The position numbers were made by a program, and so were the translations under genes. Below, one piece after another: positions 7,793-15,749 of a stretch of 42,691 nt of DNA. Every line of letters begins with the position of its first letter. The first letter of the stretch is position 1. The notes under the pieces are model-generated. The model saw nothing but the letters and a program-made list of their open reading frames with translations, did no database searches and was not told where the DNA came from. Origin of the DNA: Candidatus Doudnabacteria bacterium (GTDB lineage Bacteria > Patescibacteriota > Doudnabacteria > UBA920); NCBI GenBank assembly GCA_031291995.1, contig JARLHZ010000009.1:1-42691 (forward strand), given 5' to 3'.

Positions 7793-8554
7793 ATGGGTTA
7801 TCAACAAACATTTATTAATGACGGACTCGATAGCGAGTCCTCATTTTTAAAATACCCCAACCTAAAAAAACAACTCAAACAAGGAGAAAGTACAAAAGGT
7901 ATAGATATTTGGACAAAAGAAAACATACTTGACGGTTTAAACAAATTTTTCGCGGATCACCAAAGGTATCCAACATCTGTGGAAATCGACCTTTACGACT
8001 TTCTACCTTCATCCAGACAAATACAAAGATCTTTTGGCGGATTGAGAAGCTTGCGAAAAGATTTAGGATTAAAAATTTTTGACTACGGCAGGGGAGCCAA
8101 CCGATCTAAAATTGCATTTGAAGGAAACAAGCGGGGAGGCGATGGTGAGAGAGAAATGGAGCAACTGCTCGTGAATCGTTTCGGAGAGCACTTCGTTCAT
8201 GCGGAAAAAACACTATATAAGTATCTTAGACCTGGATGTAATTTAAGAATAGATTCAAAATGCCGCCTAGACTTTGTTGTTTATGCAAAAGATTATACAT
8301 TCGGAGTTGATGTCTTTTATACTACATCATTACGAAACTTAATGGGCAACGTCAATATAAAAACTAAAAAATATTGCGACGTTGCCATGGATATCTACCT
8401 CGTAAATCTTAACGAAACTTCAGATATATCCGCCGAAAGCCTGACTAAATATGTTAATAATAAAAAAATCAAATTAACCCCTAATATTAAACTTTTAAAC
8501 AAATCCGACTTTTTAAAAATAATACAAACTACCCCAATATTAAAGGTTATATAA
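7793..8554 (+). CDS. Putative DNA-binding protein with homing-endonuclease-type repeat and nuclease-like fold
   Basis: A 253-residue protein, AT-richer than its neighbours. Residues about 38-96 (WTKENILDGLNKFFADH, YPTS, LPSSRQIQRSFGGLRSLRKDLGL) resemble the repeat domain found beside homing and HNH endonucleases, which binds DNA. The C-terminal half has a GERE segment followed by RLDFVVYAKDYTFGVDVFY, a strand pattern like a PD-(D/E)XK nuclease, but the usual ExK is VDVF, so activity is doubtful. No transposase or restriction partner is adjacent. The start is the first ATG after the previous stop. A mobile or selfish origin is possible; the function is unknown. Confidence 0.55.
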   Translation: MGYQQTFINDGLDSESSFLKYPNLKKQLKQGESTKGIDIWTKENILDGLNKFFADHQRYPTSVEIDLYDFLPSSRQIQRSFGGLRSLRKDLGLKIFDYGRGANRSKIAFEGNKRGGDGEREMEQLLVNRFGEHFVHAEKTLYKYLRPGCNLRIDSKCRLDFVVYAKDYTFGVDVFYTTSLRNLMGNVNIKTKKYCDVAMDIYLVNLNETSDISAESLTKYVNNKKIKLTPNIKLLNKSDFLKIIQTTPILKVI

Positions 8555-8619
8555 TATATTACGTCGCAAAAGTTACCTTGTACGACCTAGTTGATATTTA
8601 GTTTTCCACTATTCCCTTC

Positions 8620-8656
8620 AAAAAATAAGCTATCCTTAATGGATAGCTTATTTTTT
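8620..8656. terminator. Bidirectional terminator
   Basis: A perfect 16-bp stem (8620-8635 with 8641-8656) with a 5-nt loop; A6 at the left and T6 at the right make it active on both strands. It ends the plus-strand genes and faces the cysteine desulfurase gene. The remaining sequence to 8825 shows no gene. Confidence 0.85.
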
Positions 8657-8825
8657 ATTCTAATTATTGTCTCTTACGATGATTACTTTTTGATTAACGC
8701 AATAACTTACAGATATTAAGCTTGAATCGCAATGTTAAGTTTAAATTTAAATGCTAATAATTCCCCTATTACGCGTCTTAATGAGCGATCAAAAATCTAT
8801 TGCCGTTACAAATAAAAAGCTTCCC

Positions 8826-10037
8826 CTACAGCTGATTACTAGTTTTTCTCAATTGATTTATAACAGGTATCAAAATTTTTATTACATAATCTAATTCAGC
8901 TTTAGAAGTGTCCCTGCCCAGGCTTAACCTGATACTGCTTTTGGCGGCCGTTTGAGACCGACCAATAGCCAATAAGACGTGTGAGGCGTCACTGCTGCCC
9001 GTAGCACAGGCACTGCCGGTTGAAACCTCCACACCATAGCTATCAAGGTACAACATTAAGGCTTCGCCTTCCACGCCTTTTATAGTTACATTGATATTAT
9101 TCGGCAAACGATTCCTGCTTGGCCCATTTAATGTAACTCCGGGAACTTTAAGTAACTTGGAAATCAAAAAGTCTACCAGTCTTCTTATTCTATTACTCTC
9201 CGGCTCAATAATAGCCTGCGACAATTCCAAAGCCTTTGCCAAACCAACTATGCCGGCAACATTTTCGGTTCCGCTTCTTAGGTCCCGCTCCTGGCCGCCG
9301 CCATAAATTATAGGCTTTAAATTTATGCCGTTCCTGACGAATAAAAATCCAGTCTGTTTCGGCCCATAAATTTTACTCCCGTTTACGGACATCAGGTCAA
9401 CACTCAAACGATTTACATCTATATCTAAAAATCCCGCGGCCTGGCAGGCATCAGTATGAAATGAAATACGTGTTAGACCGCTTCGTTCCCTTTCCGTGTT
9501 AATCCTTTTTAACAACTTTCCTATTTCGGCAATAGGTTCAATGGTCCCGATTTCGTTATTGGCATACATTATGGAAACCAAAGATGTTTCCGGCCGGATC
9601 ATTTTTTCAATATCATTGATGTTTACCTCGCCATCGCGATTAACATCTAAAATATCCAAACCATATCCCTCCTCTTTTAAAGCTTTAGCCGGATTAAGAA
9701 CGGCATGATGTTCAATGGCCGAGGTGATAATGTGCGGATGATAATTTTTGTCTGTTCGTAAATTTTTGGATACGCCAAAAATCGCCAAATTACAGCTCTC
9801 CGTTCCCCCAGCCGTAAAAATAATTTCCCCCGGCCTGGCACCAATAATATCCGCGATTTTTTTTCGGGCATCCTCAACGGCCATTCTGGCCTCTCTCCCC
9901 TTTTTGTACAGAGATGAAGGGTTGCCGAAACCGTCACTTAAAAAAGGCTCCATGACTTTTTTTACGAGCGGATCCACCGGGGTTGCGGCCGCATAATCTA
10001 AATAAATATTCTTTTTTTGAGAGACATTTGGAAACAT
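8826..10037 (-). CDS. Cysteine desulfurase (NifS/IscS family)
   Basis: This PLP enzyme takes sulfur from cysteine for Fe-S clusters and tRNA thiolation. The 403-residue protein begins YLDYAAATPVDP, has the PLP-contacting HTDACQ segment, the Schiff-base Lys in NGSKIYGPK (about K222) and the persulfide Cys in STGSACATGS (about C344). The position and short loop around this Cys fit the NifS/IscS group rather than SufS. No scaffold (iscU or sufU) or mnmA gene is adjacent. The gene is preceded by a hairpin and about 300 bp of structured sequence driven by a consensus promoter, so a regulated leader is possible. Confidence 0.93.
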   Translation of the reverse strand: MFPNVSQKKNIYLDYAAATPVDPLVKKVMEPFLSDGFGNPSSLYKKGREARMAVEDARKKIADIIGARPGEIIFTAGGTESCNLAIFGVSKNLRTDKNYHPHIITSAIEHHAVLNPAKALKEEGYGLDILDVNRDGEVNINDIEKMIRPETSLVSIMYANNEIGTIEPIAEIGKLLKRINTERERSGLTRISFHTDACQAAGFLDIDVNRLSVDLMSVNGSKIYGPKQTGFLFVRNGINLKPIIYGGGQERDLRSGTENVAGIVGLAKALELSQAIIEPESNRIRRLVDFLISKLLKVPGVTLNGPSRNRLPNNINVTIKGVEGEALMLYLDSYGVEVSTGSACATGSSDASHVLLAIGRSQTAAKSSIRLSLGRDTSKAELDYVIKILIPVINQLRKTSNQL

Positions 10038-10062
10038 AATTTTCTCTAAACTGTAAATAAAT

Positions 10063-10086
10063 GCCGCGCGCTTTTAAGCTCGCGGC
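10063..10086 (-). terminator. GC-rich hairpin between structured leader and cysteine desulfurase gene
   Basis: On the minus strand GCCGCG pairs with CGCGGC and inner GCTT with AAGC, with an AA loop, followed by ATTTATTTAC. It ends about 25 nt before the ATG. It could end a separate small RNA or act as an attenuator; the T-run is interrupted. Confidence 0.55.
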
Positions 10087-10368
10087 AGGAGGGGGAAGAA
10101 ATTGGCACTGTGGAAGCCTGGCCGCACTCTTTATCAGCCAGTCCGGGGATCTAAATGCTTCCGCGATTACCCACGCCACAGCGATCGTAACCCCGAATTT
10201 CGAATAGGTCAGGTTGACTGGCCGCACCCATCTTTGTTCAAGGATGGGTCGATCGCTGTCCAATGTTATACTCCTCCTCCTTACCCGCCGCCTACCGCGA
10301 AATTTATTGTATCCCTACCTTCCGCGGGACCCAGCTTCCAAGCCAGGATTTTAACCCAAATCAAATCG
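10087..10368 (-). ncRNA. Candidate structured RNA or 5' leader upstream of the cysteine desulfurase gene
   Basis: This 360-bp gap has no convincing gene but has a perfect sigma-70 promoter at its far end and several compatible helices on the minus strand. CCAGCTTCCA (10331-10340) and its partner at 10111-10121 can close the structure with one bulge. ACAGCGATCG (10178-10187) pairs perfectly with 10250-10259, enclosing the hairpin ACCCATC/GATGGGT (10226-10249). A hairpin with arms CTGGC and GCCAG, and a CCGCGGAA/TTTCGCGG hairpin, also form. A GGAGGAGGAG tract could pair with CCTCCT near the end. I could not match it to RNase P RNA, tmRNA, SRP RNA, 6S RNA, T-box, TPP or cobalamin consensus elements. 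Confidence 0.5.
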
Positions 10369-10374
10369 CCTTCA

Positions 10375-10403
10375 ATTATAAAGACGCCGCTATAAATTGT
10401 CAA
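10375..10403 (-). promoter_or_regulatory. Consensus sigma-70 promoter
   Basis: On the minus strand TTGACA (10398-10403), 17-bp spacer, TATAAT (10375-10380): both hexamers and the spacing are consensus. Transcription would start near 10368 and run through the structured region towards the cysteine desulfurase gene. The -35 overlaps the end of the preceding coding region. Confidence 0.85.
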
Positions 10404-10810
10404 CGTCCCGACTTCGCAAACCCGGCCGCCAGGGCTTCGGCCTCGGTATTAAAACATTGCTCGGGCTTTACAACTTTATACGAAGCCCCTCCGGGAACGT
10501 GATAAAGCTTCCTGCCGCCGGTGGAAATATTTCCCTTAATCAGGCAATTTGCGGTTGTGGTCGCGGCTCCGGCCACCGCCGGCTTAGCTGCCGGCAACGT
10601 AGAGGTGGCAGCGGGCTTGGCCGCTGGAATTTTCGCCTGCGAAGTGGTATAATTAGTTTGAGATTTAACGTTTGTTGGCCTGGTTCCTTTCGAGTAATTA
10701 CCGGTTCCGAATCCGACCAAAAACACCAAGACAAAGCTTATGCCAAGCATAACCTTGTCCTTATTTTCTTTTTGTTTATACCAGGTCTTTATTTTTTCGT
10801 AAGTAATCAT
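10400..10810 (-). CDS. Membrane-anchored protein with Sunset-type (Ada-like Cys) C-terminal domain
   Basis: A 136-residue protein with a charged N terminus, one membrane helix (about residues 21-37, MLGISFVLVFLVGFGTG), an Ala/Pro/Thr-rich linker and a C-terminal module CLIKGNISTGGRKLYHVPGG, then KPEQCFNTEAEALAAGFAKS. This module resembles the small Cys-containing domain that follows secreted nucleases and competence-related proteins, where it may bind metal or nucleic acid. It would face outside the cell. The ATG at 10810 is supported by an extended -10 box 9 nt upstream. It may function in DNA handling at the surface, but no nuclease domain is attached here. Confidence 0.7.
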   Translation of the reverse strand: MITYEKIKTWYKQKENKDKVMLGISFVLVFLVGFGTGNYSKGTRPTNVKSQTNYTTSQAKIPAAKPAATSTLPAAKPAVAGAATTTANCLIKGNISTGGRKLYHVPGGASYKVVKPEQCFNTEAEALAAGFAKSGR

Positions 10811-10819
10811 TTCGGCTTA

Positions 10820-10825
10820 ATTATA
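10820..10825 (-). promoter_or_regulatory. Extended -10 box, near-leaderless transcript
   Basis: TGCTATAAT on the minus strand with 9 nt before the ATG at 10810. No Shine-Dalgarno sequence intervenes. Confidence 0.6.
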
Positions 10826-10885
10826 GCACAAATTTAAAATCATCCGAAATCCAATGCCTTTTCCCCGGAAAACGGTATTGGATAA

Positions 10886-12253
10886 ATGATGAATGATTCC
10901 ATGCGCTACGCCTTTGTTTTAGGGAGGGTTTACACTTTATCCGTTGCCGAACTGGCCGCGGTTTTGGAACGGCCCGATACCTCTTTGGGTTTGGCCGGCG
11001 GTCCGGTAAAAATCCTCGAGGCATCGGAAGAAATTTTGATAATTGAAACGGAAAAACCGCTGAATGCCGAACGGCTGCAAAAAAAGCTTGGCGGCGTGAT
11101 TAAAATTTTGGAAGTCGTGGATGTTGTAAAAAAACGGGAACAAGATTCTCTTAATTTCTCTTTAAAGCACTTCTTCAAACCCAGCGTCTTAAAAAAACAA
11201 TTCTTTAAAGACTACAAAGGAAAGAGCCAATTTGGCGTAAGCGTCTATATTTTGGACGGCGATTTGCTGAAAAGGCCGCAACCCCAGCAGCCCAGGCAGG
11301 GTCAAAAACCCATGGGCGATTTTGGCAATATTTTTTCCGAACCCAAGCGCTTGGGCATGATGATAAAAAATGCGTTGACCGAAACGGGGCTGTCCTGCCG
11401 CCTGGTCTTACCGGAGTTTAATTCCCTGTCTTTGGCGTCGGTGGTTGTCACAAAAAATCTCCTGCTTCAAAAAGGCGCGGAAATATGTATTTTAGCCGCC
11501 AAAGACAAAGTCTTTGTGTCCAAGACTTTAACCGTTCAGGATTTTGAAGACTACGGCCGCCGCGACTACCAGCGTCCGGCACGCGACGAAAAACAGGGTA
11601 TGATCCCGCCCAAAGTCGCGCAAATAATGATCAACCTGTCCGGGTGCAAATCGGGAGAAACAATTCTCGATCCGTTCTGCGGTATTGGCACTCTGGTCCA
11701 GGAAGGCTTGCTCCTGGGTTTTCGGATGATTGGCAGTGATATTAACAAAATTGCCATAAAAGGCAGCGAACAAAATTTGGAATGGTTTAGAAATCGTTAC
11801 AAAATCGCTCCGGGCAAATACGGCGTGGAAGTTTCCGATGCCTGCAAGGTGTCGGACTTGATTGAAAAATCCAAAAGCGAAATTAGCGGAATTGTCACCG
11901 AAGGAACGCTCGGCCCAATTTACAGCCAATATCCGAGACCGGAAGAAATTGTGAAAAATTTTAAAGACTTAACTGCTCTCTATACCAAAAGCTTTAAAGA
12001 ATTTTCCAAATTCCTTCCCAAACAAGCCAAAATTATTATGTGCCTGCCGGCTTACAAGCAAGGCCGGTACGATTACCAAATGTTCCCAGGACTTGACTTT
12101 GCCGCCGAATTAGGATACAATTTAGTGGATATTATTTTCCCTACTTTAGCCAAAAACCTGAAGTTTTTAAAACTTACTTCAAGGAATACGGCAATATACG
12201 ATCGCAAAGATCAGATTGTGGCCAGGGAAATAGTAGTATTTGAAAAGAATTAA
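10886..12253 (+). CDS. TRM11-like / UPF0020 SAM-dependent RNA methyltransferase
   Basis: The 455-residue protein has an N-terminal RNA-binding-like half and a Rossmann methyltransferase half. The SAM site is ILDPFCGIGTLVQEGLLLG, followed by the acidic IGSDIN. This pattern is typical of tRNA guanine-N2 methyltransferases of the TRM11/Trm14 group. In the position of the catalytic (N/D)PP(Y/F) motif the protein has GIVTEGTLGP, so the chemistry or substrate may differ. Two ATGs are close (10886 and 10889). The most likely role is methylation of tRNA, but DNA methylation is not excluded. It lies directly before rpmA on the same strand. Confidence 0.75.
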   Translation: MMNDSMRYAFVLGRVYTLSVAELAAVLERPDTSLGLAGGPVKILEASEEILIIETEKPLNAERLQKKLGGVIKILEVVDVVKKREQDSLNFSLKHFFKPSVLKKQFFKDYKGKSQFGVSVYILDGDLLKRPQPQQPRQGQKPMGDFGNIFSEPKRLGMMIKNALTETGLSCRLVLPEFNSLSLASVVVTKNLLLQKGAEICILAAKDKVFVSKTLTVQDFEDYGRRDYQRPARDEKQGMIPPKVAQIMINLSGCKSGETILDPFCGIGTLVQEGLLLGFRMIGSDINKIAIKGSEQNLEWFRNRYKIAPGKYGVEVSDACKVSDLIEKSKSEISGIVTEGTLGPIYSQYPRPEEIVKNFKDLTALYTKSFKEFSKFLPKQAKIIMCLPAYKQGRYDYQMFPGLDFAAELGYNLVDIIFPTLAKNLKFLKLTSRNTAIYDRKDQIVAREIVVFEKN

Positions 12254-12254
12254 T

Positions 12255-12318
12255 TATAGCGAACAGGCAATAGCGAACAGGCAATAACCTATTCACTAAT
12301 CACTATTCACTAATCACT
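12255..12318 (+). repeat. Duplicated words between methyltransferase gene and rpmA
   Basis: TAGCGAACAGGCAA occurs twice in tandem, then CTATTCACTAATCA twice. The spacer is almost entirely made of these two words. Confidence 0.7.
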
Positions 12319-12328
12319 AGGTTTTCCT

Positions 12329-12610
12329 ATGGCGCATAAAAAAGCAGGCGGCAGTACAGCACTGGGCCGCGACTCAGTATCTAAACGTTTAGGCGTAAAA
12401 ATTTTTGGCGCCCAAGCAGTTAAAAAAGGCCAAATTATTGTCCGCCAAAAAGGCACCAAATACCACCCCGGCAAGAATGTGGACATGGGTGGCGATTCGA
12501 CTTTATATTCCTTAGCCGACGGCATGGTCCACTTCCAGCACAAAATGACCAAGCGTTTCCACGGTAACCTCCGTAAAACGAAAATTGTAAACGTTGTACC
12601 TAATAAATAG
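12329..12610 (+). CDS. rpmA: 50S ribosomal protein L27
   Basis: Protein bL27 sits near the peptidyl-transferase centre. The 93-residue sequence has the signature start [10 protein letters not shown], then [15 protein letters not shown] and the [16 protein letters not shown] core. The N terminus has no leader to be cleaved, unlike Firmicutes L27. The usual RNGRDS is ALGRDS here. rplU (L21) and obgE, its common neighbours, are not adjacent. Confidence 0.97.
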   Translation: MAHKKAGGSTALGRDSVSKRLGVKIFGAQAVKKGQIIVRQKGTKYHPGKNVDMGGDSTLYSLADGMVHFQHKMTKRFHGNLRKTKIVNVVPNK

Positions 12611-12669
12611 CTCGTGTTGCCGCCGATTTAGTCGCTGATGAGTACGCGGAATTATCGCTGAACTTTAAA

Positions 12670-12691
12670 CCCCTCCTCGCGGAGGGGTTTT
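12670..12691. terminator. rpmA terminator between convergent genes
   Basis: CCCCTCC and GGAGGGG pair around a TCGC loop, followed by TTTT. It lies between convergent rpmA and pyrG and may serve both. Confidence 0.85.
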
Positions 12692-12707
12692 GCGTATTAG
12701 TAAAAAT

Positions 12708-14405
12708 TTATTTCTTTAACTTCATCGCCGCTTTTACAAAACCGACAAACAGGGGGTGAGGCGAAAGGGGGCGGGATTGGAACTCGGGATGGAATTGTGA
12801 ACCCACAAAATACGGGTGGTCTTTGAGCTCGACTATTTCCACCAATTTGCCGTCCGGCGTCGTTCCCGCTATCACAAGCCCGGCTTTTACTAATTGCTCC
12901 CGATAGGCATTATTAAATTCAAAGCGATGGCGATGGCGTTCGCTGATTTTGGCTGTACCAGATTTCTTAAGCAATCCCGCGGCTAAATACGCCGCTTCGG
13001 TTTTGGTTCCCCGCGTTACCACGCAATCCCAGCCTCCCAGCCTCATGGTCGCTCCGTATTCACGATTTAACATTTTCTTTTCCTGATCCGGCATAATATG
13101 GATTACCGGATGAGGGGTATCATCGTCAACTTCCGTGGTGTTAGCCGATTTTAACCCGGCAACATTCCTGGCAAATTCTATGGTCGCCATCTGCATCCCA
13201 TAACACAGTCCCAGATAAGGGATATTGTTTTCTCTGGCGAACTGGATTGTACTAATCATTCCTTCGGTTCCCCTGCTGCCAAACCCGCCGGGCACTACTA
13301 TACCGTCAAACTTTTCCAAAACCGCCCTAGCGCCCTTTTTCTCAACATCCAAACTGGATACCCAGTGCAGGTTAGTCTTAACGTTATTGCTCCAGGAAGC
13401 GTGTTTTATGGCTTCCACCACCGATATATAGACATCGGCCAGCTTGTAATCGCCGGTCTCAAAATATTTACCCACTACTGCTACGTTCAGTTCTTTTCCC
13501 GCGTGGTTGATTTTGGTAATCCGACCCATTAAATTATGCCACTGCTTAAGGTCGTTCTTTTTGCTTTTCATGCCGAATTTGGCCAGAATTTTATCGGTCA
13601 GGTGTTGCTGTTCAAAATTCATGGGCACGCGGTAAATGGTATCAATATTCGGGGCGCTAATGATGTTGGCCGCCGGCACGCTGGTGACCCAGGCTAAGGT
13701 TTCTTTGCGGCGGTCGTCCAGCGGCTGTTCCGCGCGGCAAATCAAAAAATCCGGCTGAATGCCGCTGCCATTTAAGATTCTTACCGAGGTTTGCACGGGC
13801 TTGCTCTTCATTTCGCCGACCGAAGGCGGCGTGGGCAAATACCCAACGTGCATATGAATGACGTCGCGATTATCGCGATACTTCATTATGCGGTTGGCTT
13901 CCATATACAAAACGTTTTGATATTCCCCCACCGTGCCGCCGATTTCCGCAATTACAAAATCCGCGTCGCGCTCCACCGCAGCCTTTTCCAAACGGCGGAT
14001 AATTTCTTCCGGCACGTGCGGCACAATTTCCACGTCTTCACCGTCGTATTCAAAATTCCGCTCTTTTTGGATGATTTTCTGGTAAACTTGGCCGTTGGTT
14101 ATATAGTTGGAGCTGGATAAATCCGCGTTTATAAAACGCTCGTAATTTCCCAGGTCCTGGTCAGTCTCCACCCCGTCCTTGGTCACAAAGACTTCGCCGT
14201 GCTCCTGAGGCCGTATAGTTCCCGCATCCACGTTTAAATACATATCCGCCTTCACCGGCGCCACTTTATAGCCGCGTGATTCGAGCAGCATGGCAATGGA
14301 AGAAGTGGTAATCCCCTTCCCCACCGATGAAATAACCCCGCCGGAAACAAAAATAAATTTAGTATCCAATTTTTTTGCCTTGCGGGCTTTGATGTGATAG
14401 GACAT
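12708..14405 (-). CDS. pyrG: CTP synthase
   Basis: CTP synthase makes CTP from UTP, ATP and glutamine. The 565-residue protein has the synthase domain first (FVSGGVISSVGKGI P-loop, GGTVGEYQN, the conserved HMHVGYLP) and then a class I glutamine amidotransferase domain. The latter has the nucleophilic Cys in GLCYGMQ (usually GLCLGMQ) and the His/Glu pair in FHPEFQS. Length is normal. The start at 14405 gives a 14-residue basic N-terminal extension before FIFVSGG; no nearer ATG is present. It is the last gene before the convergent rpmA terminator. Confidence 0.97.
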   Translation of the reverse strand: MSYHIKARKAKKLDTKFIFVSGGVISSVGKGITTSSIAMLLESRGYKVAPVKADMYLNVDAGTIRPQEHGEVFVTKDGVETDQDLGNYERFINADLSSSNYITNGQVYQKIIQKERNFEYDGEDVEIVPHVPEEIIRRLEKAAVERDADFVIAEIGGTVGEYQNVLYMEANRIMKYRDNRDVIHMHVGYLPTPPSVGEMKSKPVQTSVRILNGSGIQPDFLICRAEQPLDDRRKETLAWVTSVPAANIISAPNIDTIYRVPMNFEQQHLTDKILAKFGMKSKKNDLKQWHNLMGRITKINHAGKELNVAVVGKYFETGDYKLADVYISVVEAIKHASWSNNVKTNLHWVSSLDVEKKGARAVLEKFDGIVVPGGFGSRGTEGMISTIQFARENNIPYLGLCYGMQMATIEFARNVAGLKSANTTEVDDDTPHPVIHIMPDQEKKMLNREYGATMRLGGWDCVVTRGTKTEAAYLAAGLLKKSGTAKISERHRHRFEFNNAYREQLVKAGLVIAGTTPDGKLVEIVELKDHPYFVGSQFHPEFQSRPLSPHPLFVGFVKAAMKLKK

Positions 14406-14420
14406 AGGTTAATTAAACAC

Positions 14421-14457
14421 AATTTCCGCCAAAGCGGATCCGCCTTTGGCGGAAATT
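14421..14457. repeat. Inverted repeat upstream of pyrG
   Basis: AATTTCCGCCAAAG (14421-14434) and CTTTGGCGGAAATT (14444-14457) pair perfectly around a 9-nt loop with GGATCC. There is no T-run on the minus strand, so termination is doubtful. Confidence 0.7.
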
Positions 14458-14515
14458 AAAAATTAAATAAAATTGACAAGCAAAGAAAAATGAATTCGTA
14501 AATTTGAAAGATTTT

Positions 14516-15019
14516 TTATGGAATAAAAGCGGAATAATTAATATTAATTTTTTTCTGGTAAGTCAGGCTCCCGTCCTTGGCTGAGTAATCGTTAAATTCC
14601 ATATGACCGGTTGGGGTGGTGGAAGTAGCGGTTAAAGTTATCGATGCATTAAATGGCGCTGGATGGCCGTAGTTATCGCCGCTTGTGATAGTATTGCCAC
14701 TGTAAAGTAAAGTGCTACCGGCGTCGTAAACCTTTATGACAATCGTTCCTTCAAACCAATCCTGGGCATACCCGGAAACCGTAAAACTATTTCCGAGAGT
14801 ATCCCCTTCTTTGGGTTGATCTACTTCAAGTCGCCCATCGGCTAAAACTGCCGGCGTTTTTGGCTTTGGCTTAACAACCGCAATCGATGCGGCTTCCAAA
14901 TCTATTTCGGTTTTTTGCTGGAAGTAATCGTTGTAATTTTTGTAAATTAACAGCCCGGCGCCACAGGCAAAGAAAAACACTATCAAAAAAAAGTATGATG
15001 CTTGTTGCCTGTCAGTCAT
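14516..15019 (-). CDS. Membrane-anchored Gmad2 immunoglobulin-like domain protein
   Basis: The 167-residue protein has one N-terminal membrane helix (about residues 9-25, FFLIVFFFACGAGLLIY) and a linker. The C-terminal Gmad2-type beta-sandwich runs from about residue 65, recognised by the order VDQPKEGDTLGNSFTVSGYAQ, FEGTIVIKVYD and the late MEFNDYSAKDGS. Such domains occur on surfaces of Gram-positives and CPR bacteria and are thought to bind ligands or wall. The start is supported by AAGG 9 nt upstream. A repeated palindrome lies between it and rplI. Confidence 0.75.
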   Translation of the reverse strand: MTDRQQASYFFLIVFFFACGAGLLIYKNYNDYFQQKTEIDLEAASIAVVKPKPKTPAVLADGRLEVDQPKEGDTLGNSFTVSGYAQDWFEGTIVIKVYDAGSTLLYSGNTITSGDNYGHPAPFNASITLTATSTTPTGHMEFNDYSAKDGSLTYQKKININYSAFIP

Positions 15020-15035
15020 AAATTTACCTTACAGT

Positions 15036-15060
15036 AGTGTCAGGGGTCGCCCTTGACACT
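15036..15060. repeat. Palindromic repeat abutting the rplI stop codon (copy 1)
   Basis: Arms AGTGTCA and TGACACT with inner GGG/CCC. The central 21 bp (15038-15058) differ by one base from the reverse complement of the element at 31864-31884. In the rplI sense it begins directly at the TAG stop. Confidence 0.75.
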
Positions 15061-15505
15061 AGGTTGGTTCGACTTTTAGGTTAATAGTCGCCAATATGTG
15101 GCCGCCTAATTTTAATTTAGCCTTATGCTCGCCCAATTCCTTTATTGGCTTGTCCAATAGAACCTGACTGCGATCAACTGTTATGGATATTTTTTTACTG
15201 ACAGCTTCCGCAATATCCTTTTCATGCACCCCGCCAAAGACCTGGCCTTTGTCCCCTACTTTGACTTTGAGGATAAATACGCGCTTTTCCAGATCCTGCT
15301 TTAAACTTTCCAACTTTTCCAATTCCTTTTGCCTTTTTCCCGACGCCTCTTTGGCTTCTTTGGCAATTTTCGCCTGAATTTCCGTCGTTGCTAAATGAGC
15401 CAACCCCTTCTTAATTAAAAAGTTCTCGGCAAAGCCGCTGGAGACATCTTTAATCTCCCCCCGCTTGCCCTGTCCGGTCACATCTTTTAAAAAAATAACT
15501 TTCAT
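15059..15505 (-). CDS. rplI: 50S ribosomal protein L9
   Basis: Protein bL9 has an N-terminal rRNA-binding domain and a long helix leading to a C-terminal domain. The 148-residue version starts [20 protein letters not shown] and contains [13 protein letters not shown]. The start at 15505 is chosen over an upstream ATG because it matches the family N terminus and has AAGGAAA about 8 nt upstream; the extra upstream residues come from repeat-like sequence. L9 is absent from some CPR lineages, so its presence may help place the genome. Confidence 0.96.
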   Translation of the reverse strand: MKVIFLKDVTGQGKRGEIKDVSSGFAENFLIKKGLAHLATTEIQAKIAKEAKEASGKRQKELEKLESLKQDLEKRVFILKVKVGDKGQVFGGVHEKDIAEAVSKKISITVDRSQVLLDKPIKELGEHKAKLKLGGHILATINLKVEPT

Positions 15506-15534
15506 TTTGGAATTTCCTTTCGTAAATCTAAACC

Positions 15535-15592
15535 TCGCCGCGGATCCGCGTGGGGTTCCGCGTCGCCGATCCGCGTTCTTATCCGCGGTAAA
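15535..15592. repeat. GATCCGCG words upstream of rplI
   Basis: CCGCGGATCCGCG, CGATCCGCG and TTATCCGCGG follow each other within 58 bp, another spacer made of variants of one word in both orientations. Confidence 0.55.
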
Positions 15593-15599
15593 CAAATAA

Positions 15600-15638
15600 A
15601 AAAGCCCCGTATCGCGAGAGTCGCTTTTTGGGCTCTTT
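15600..15638 (-). terminator. ftsX terminator
   Basis: On the minus strand AGCCC pairs with GGGCT, enclosing the hairpin GCGA/TCGC, and a T6 run follows. It lies about 110 bp after the ftsX stop. Confidence 0.65.
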
Positions 15639-15749
15639 GTTAGTATATAGGATTAAATAAAAATGTCAAACTTTCAAAAATTACTACAAAACATGGGATA
15701 TTCCGCCATTATTCCGCAGTTTCCGTAGTGTTCCCTCAACTTTCTGTAG

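Noticed and set aside
9934-10263. A TTG-initiated 109-codon minus-strand frame with a GGAGGAGGAG tract upstream.
   Set aside because: It runs out of frame into the cysteine desulfurase gene, has no recognisable sequence and lies in the region with RNA-like helices; the purine tract can instead pair with CCTCCT downstream.
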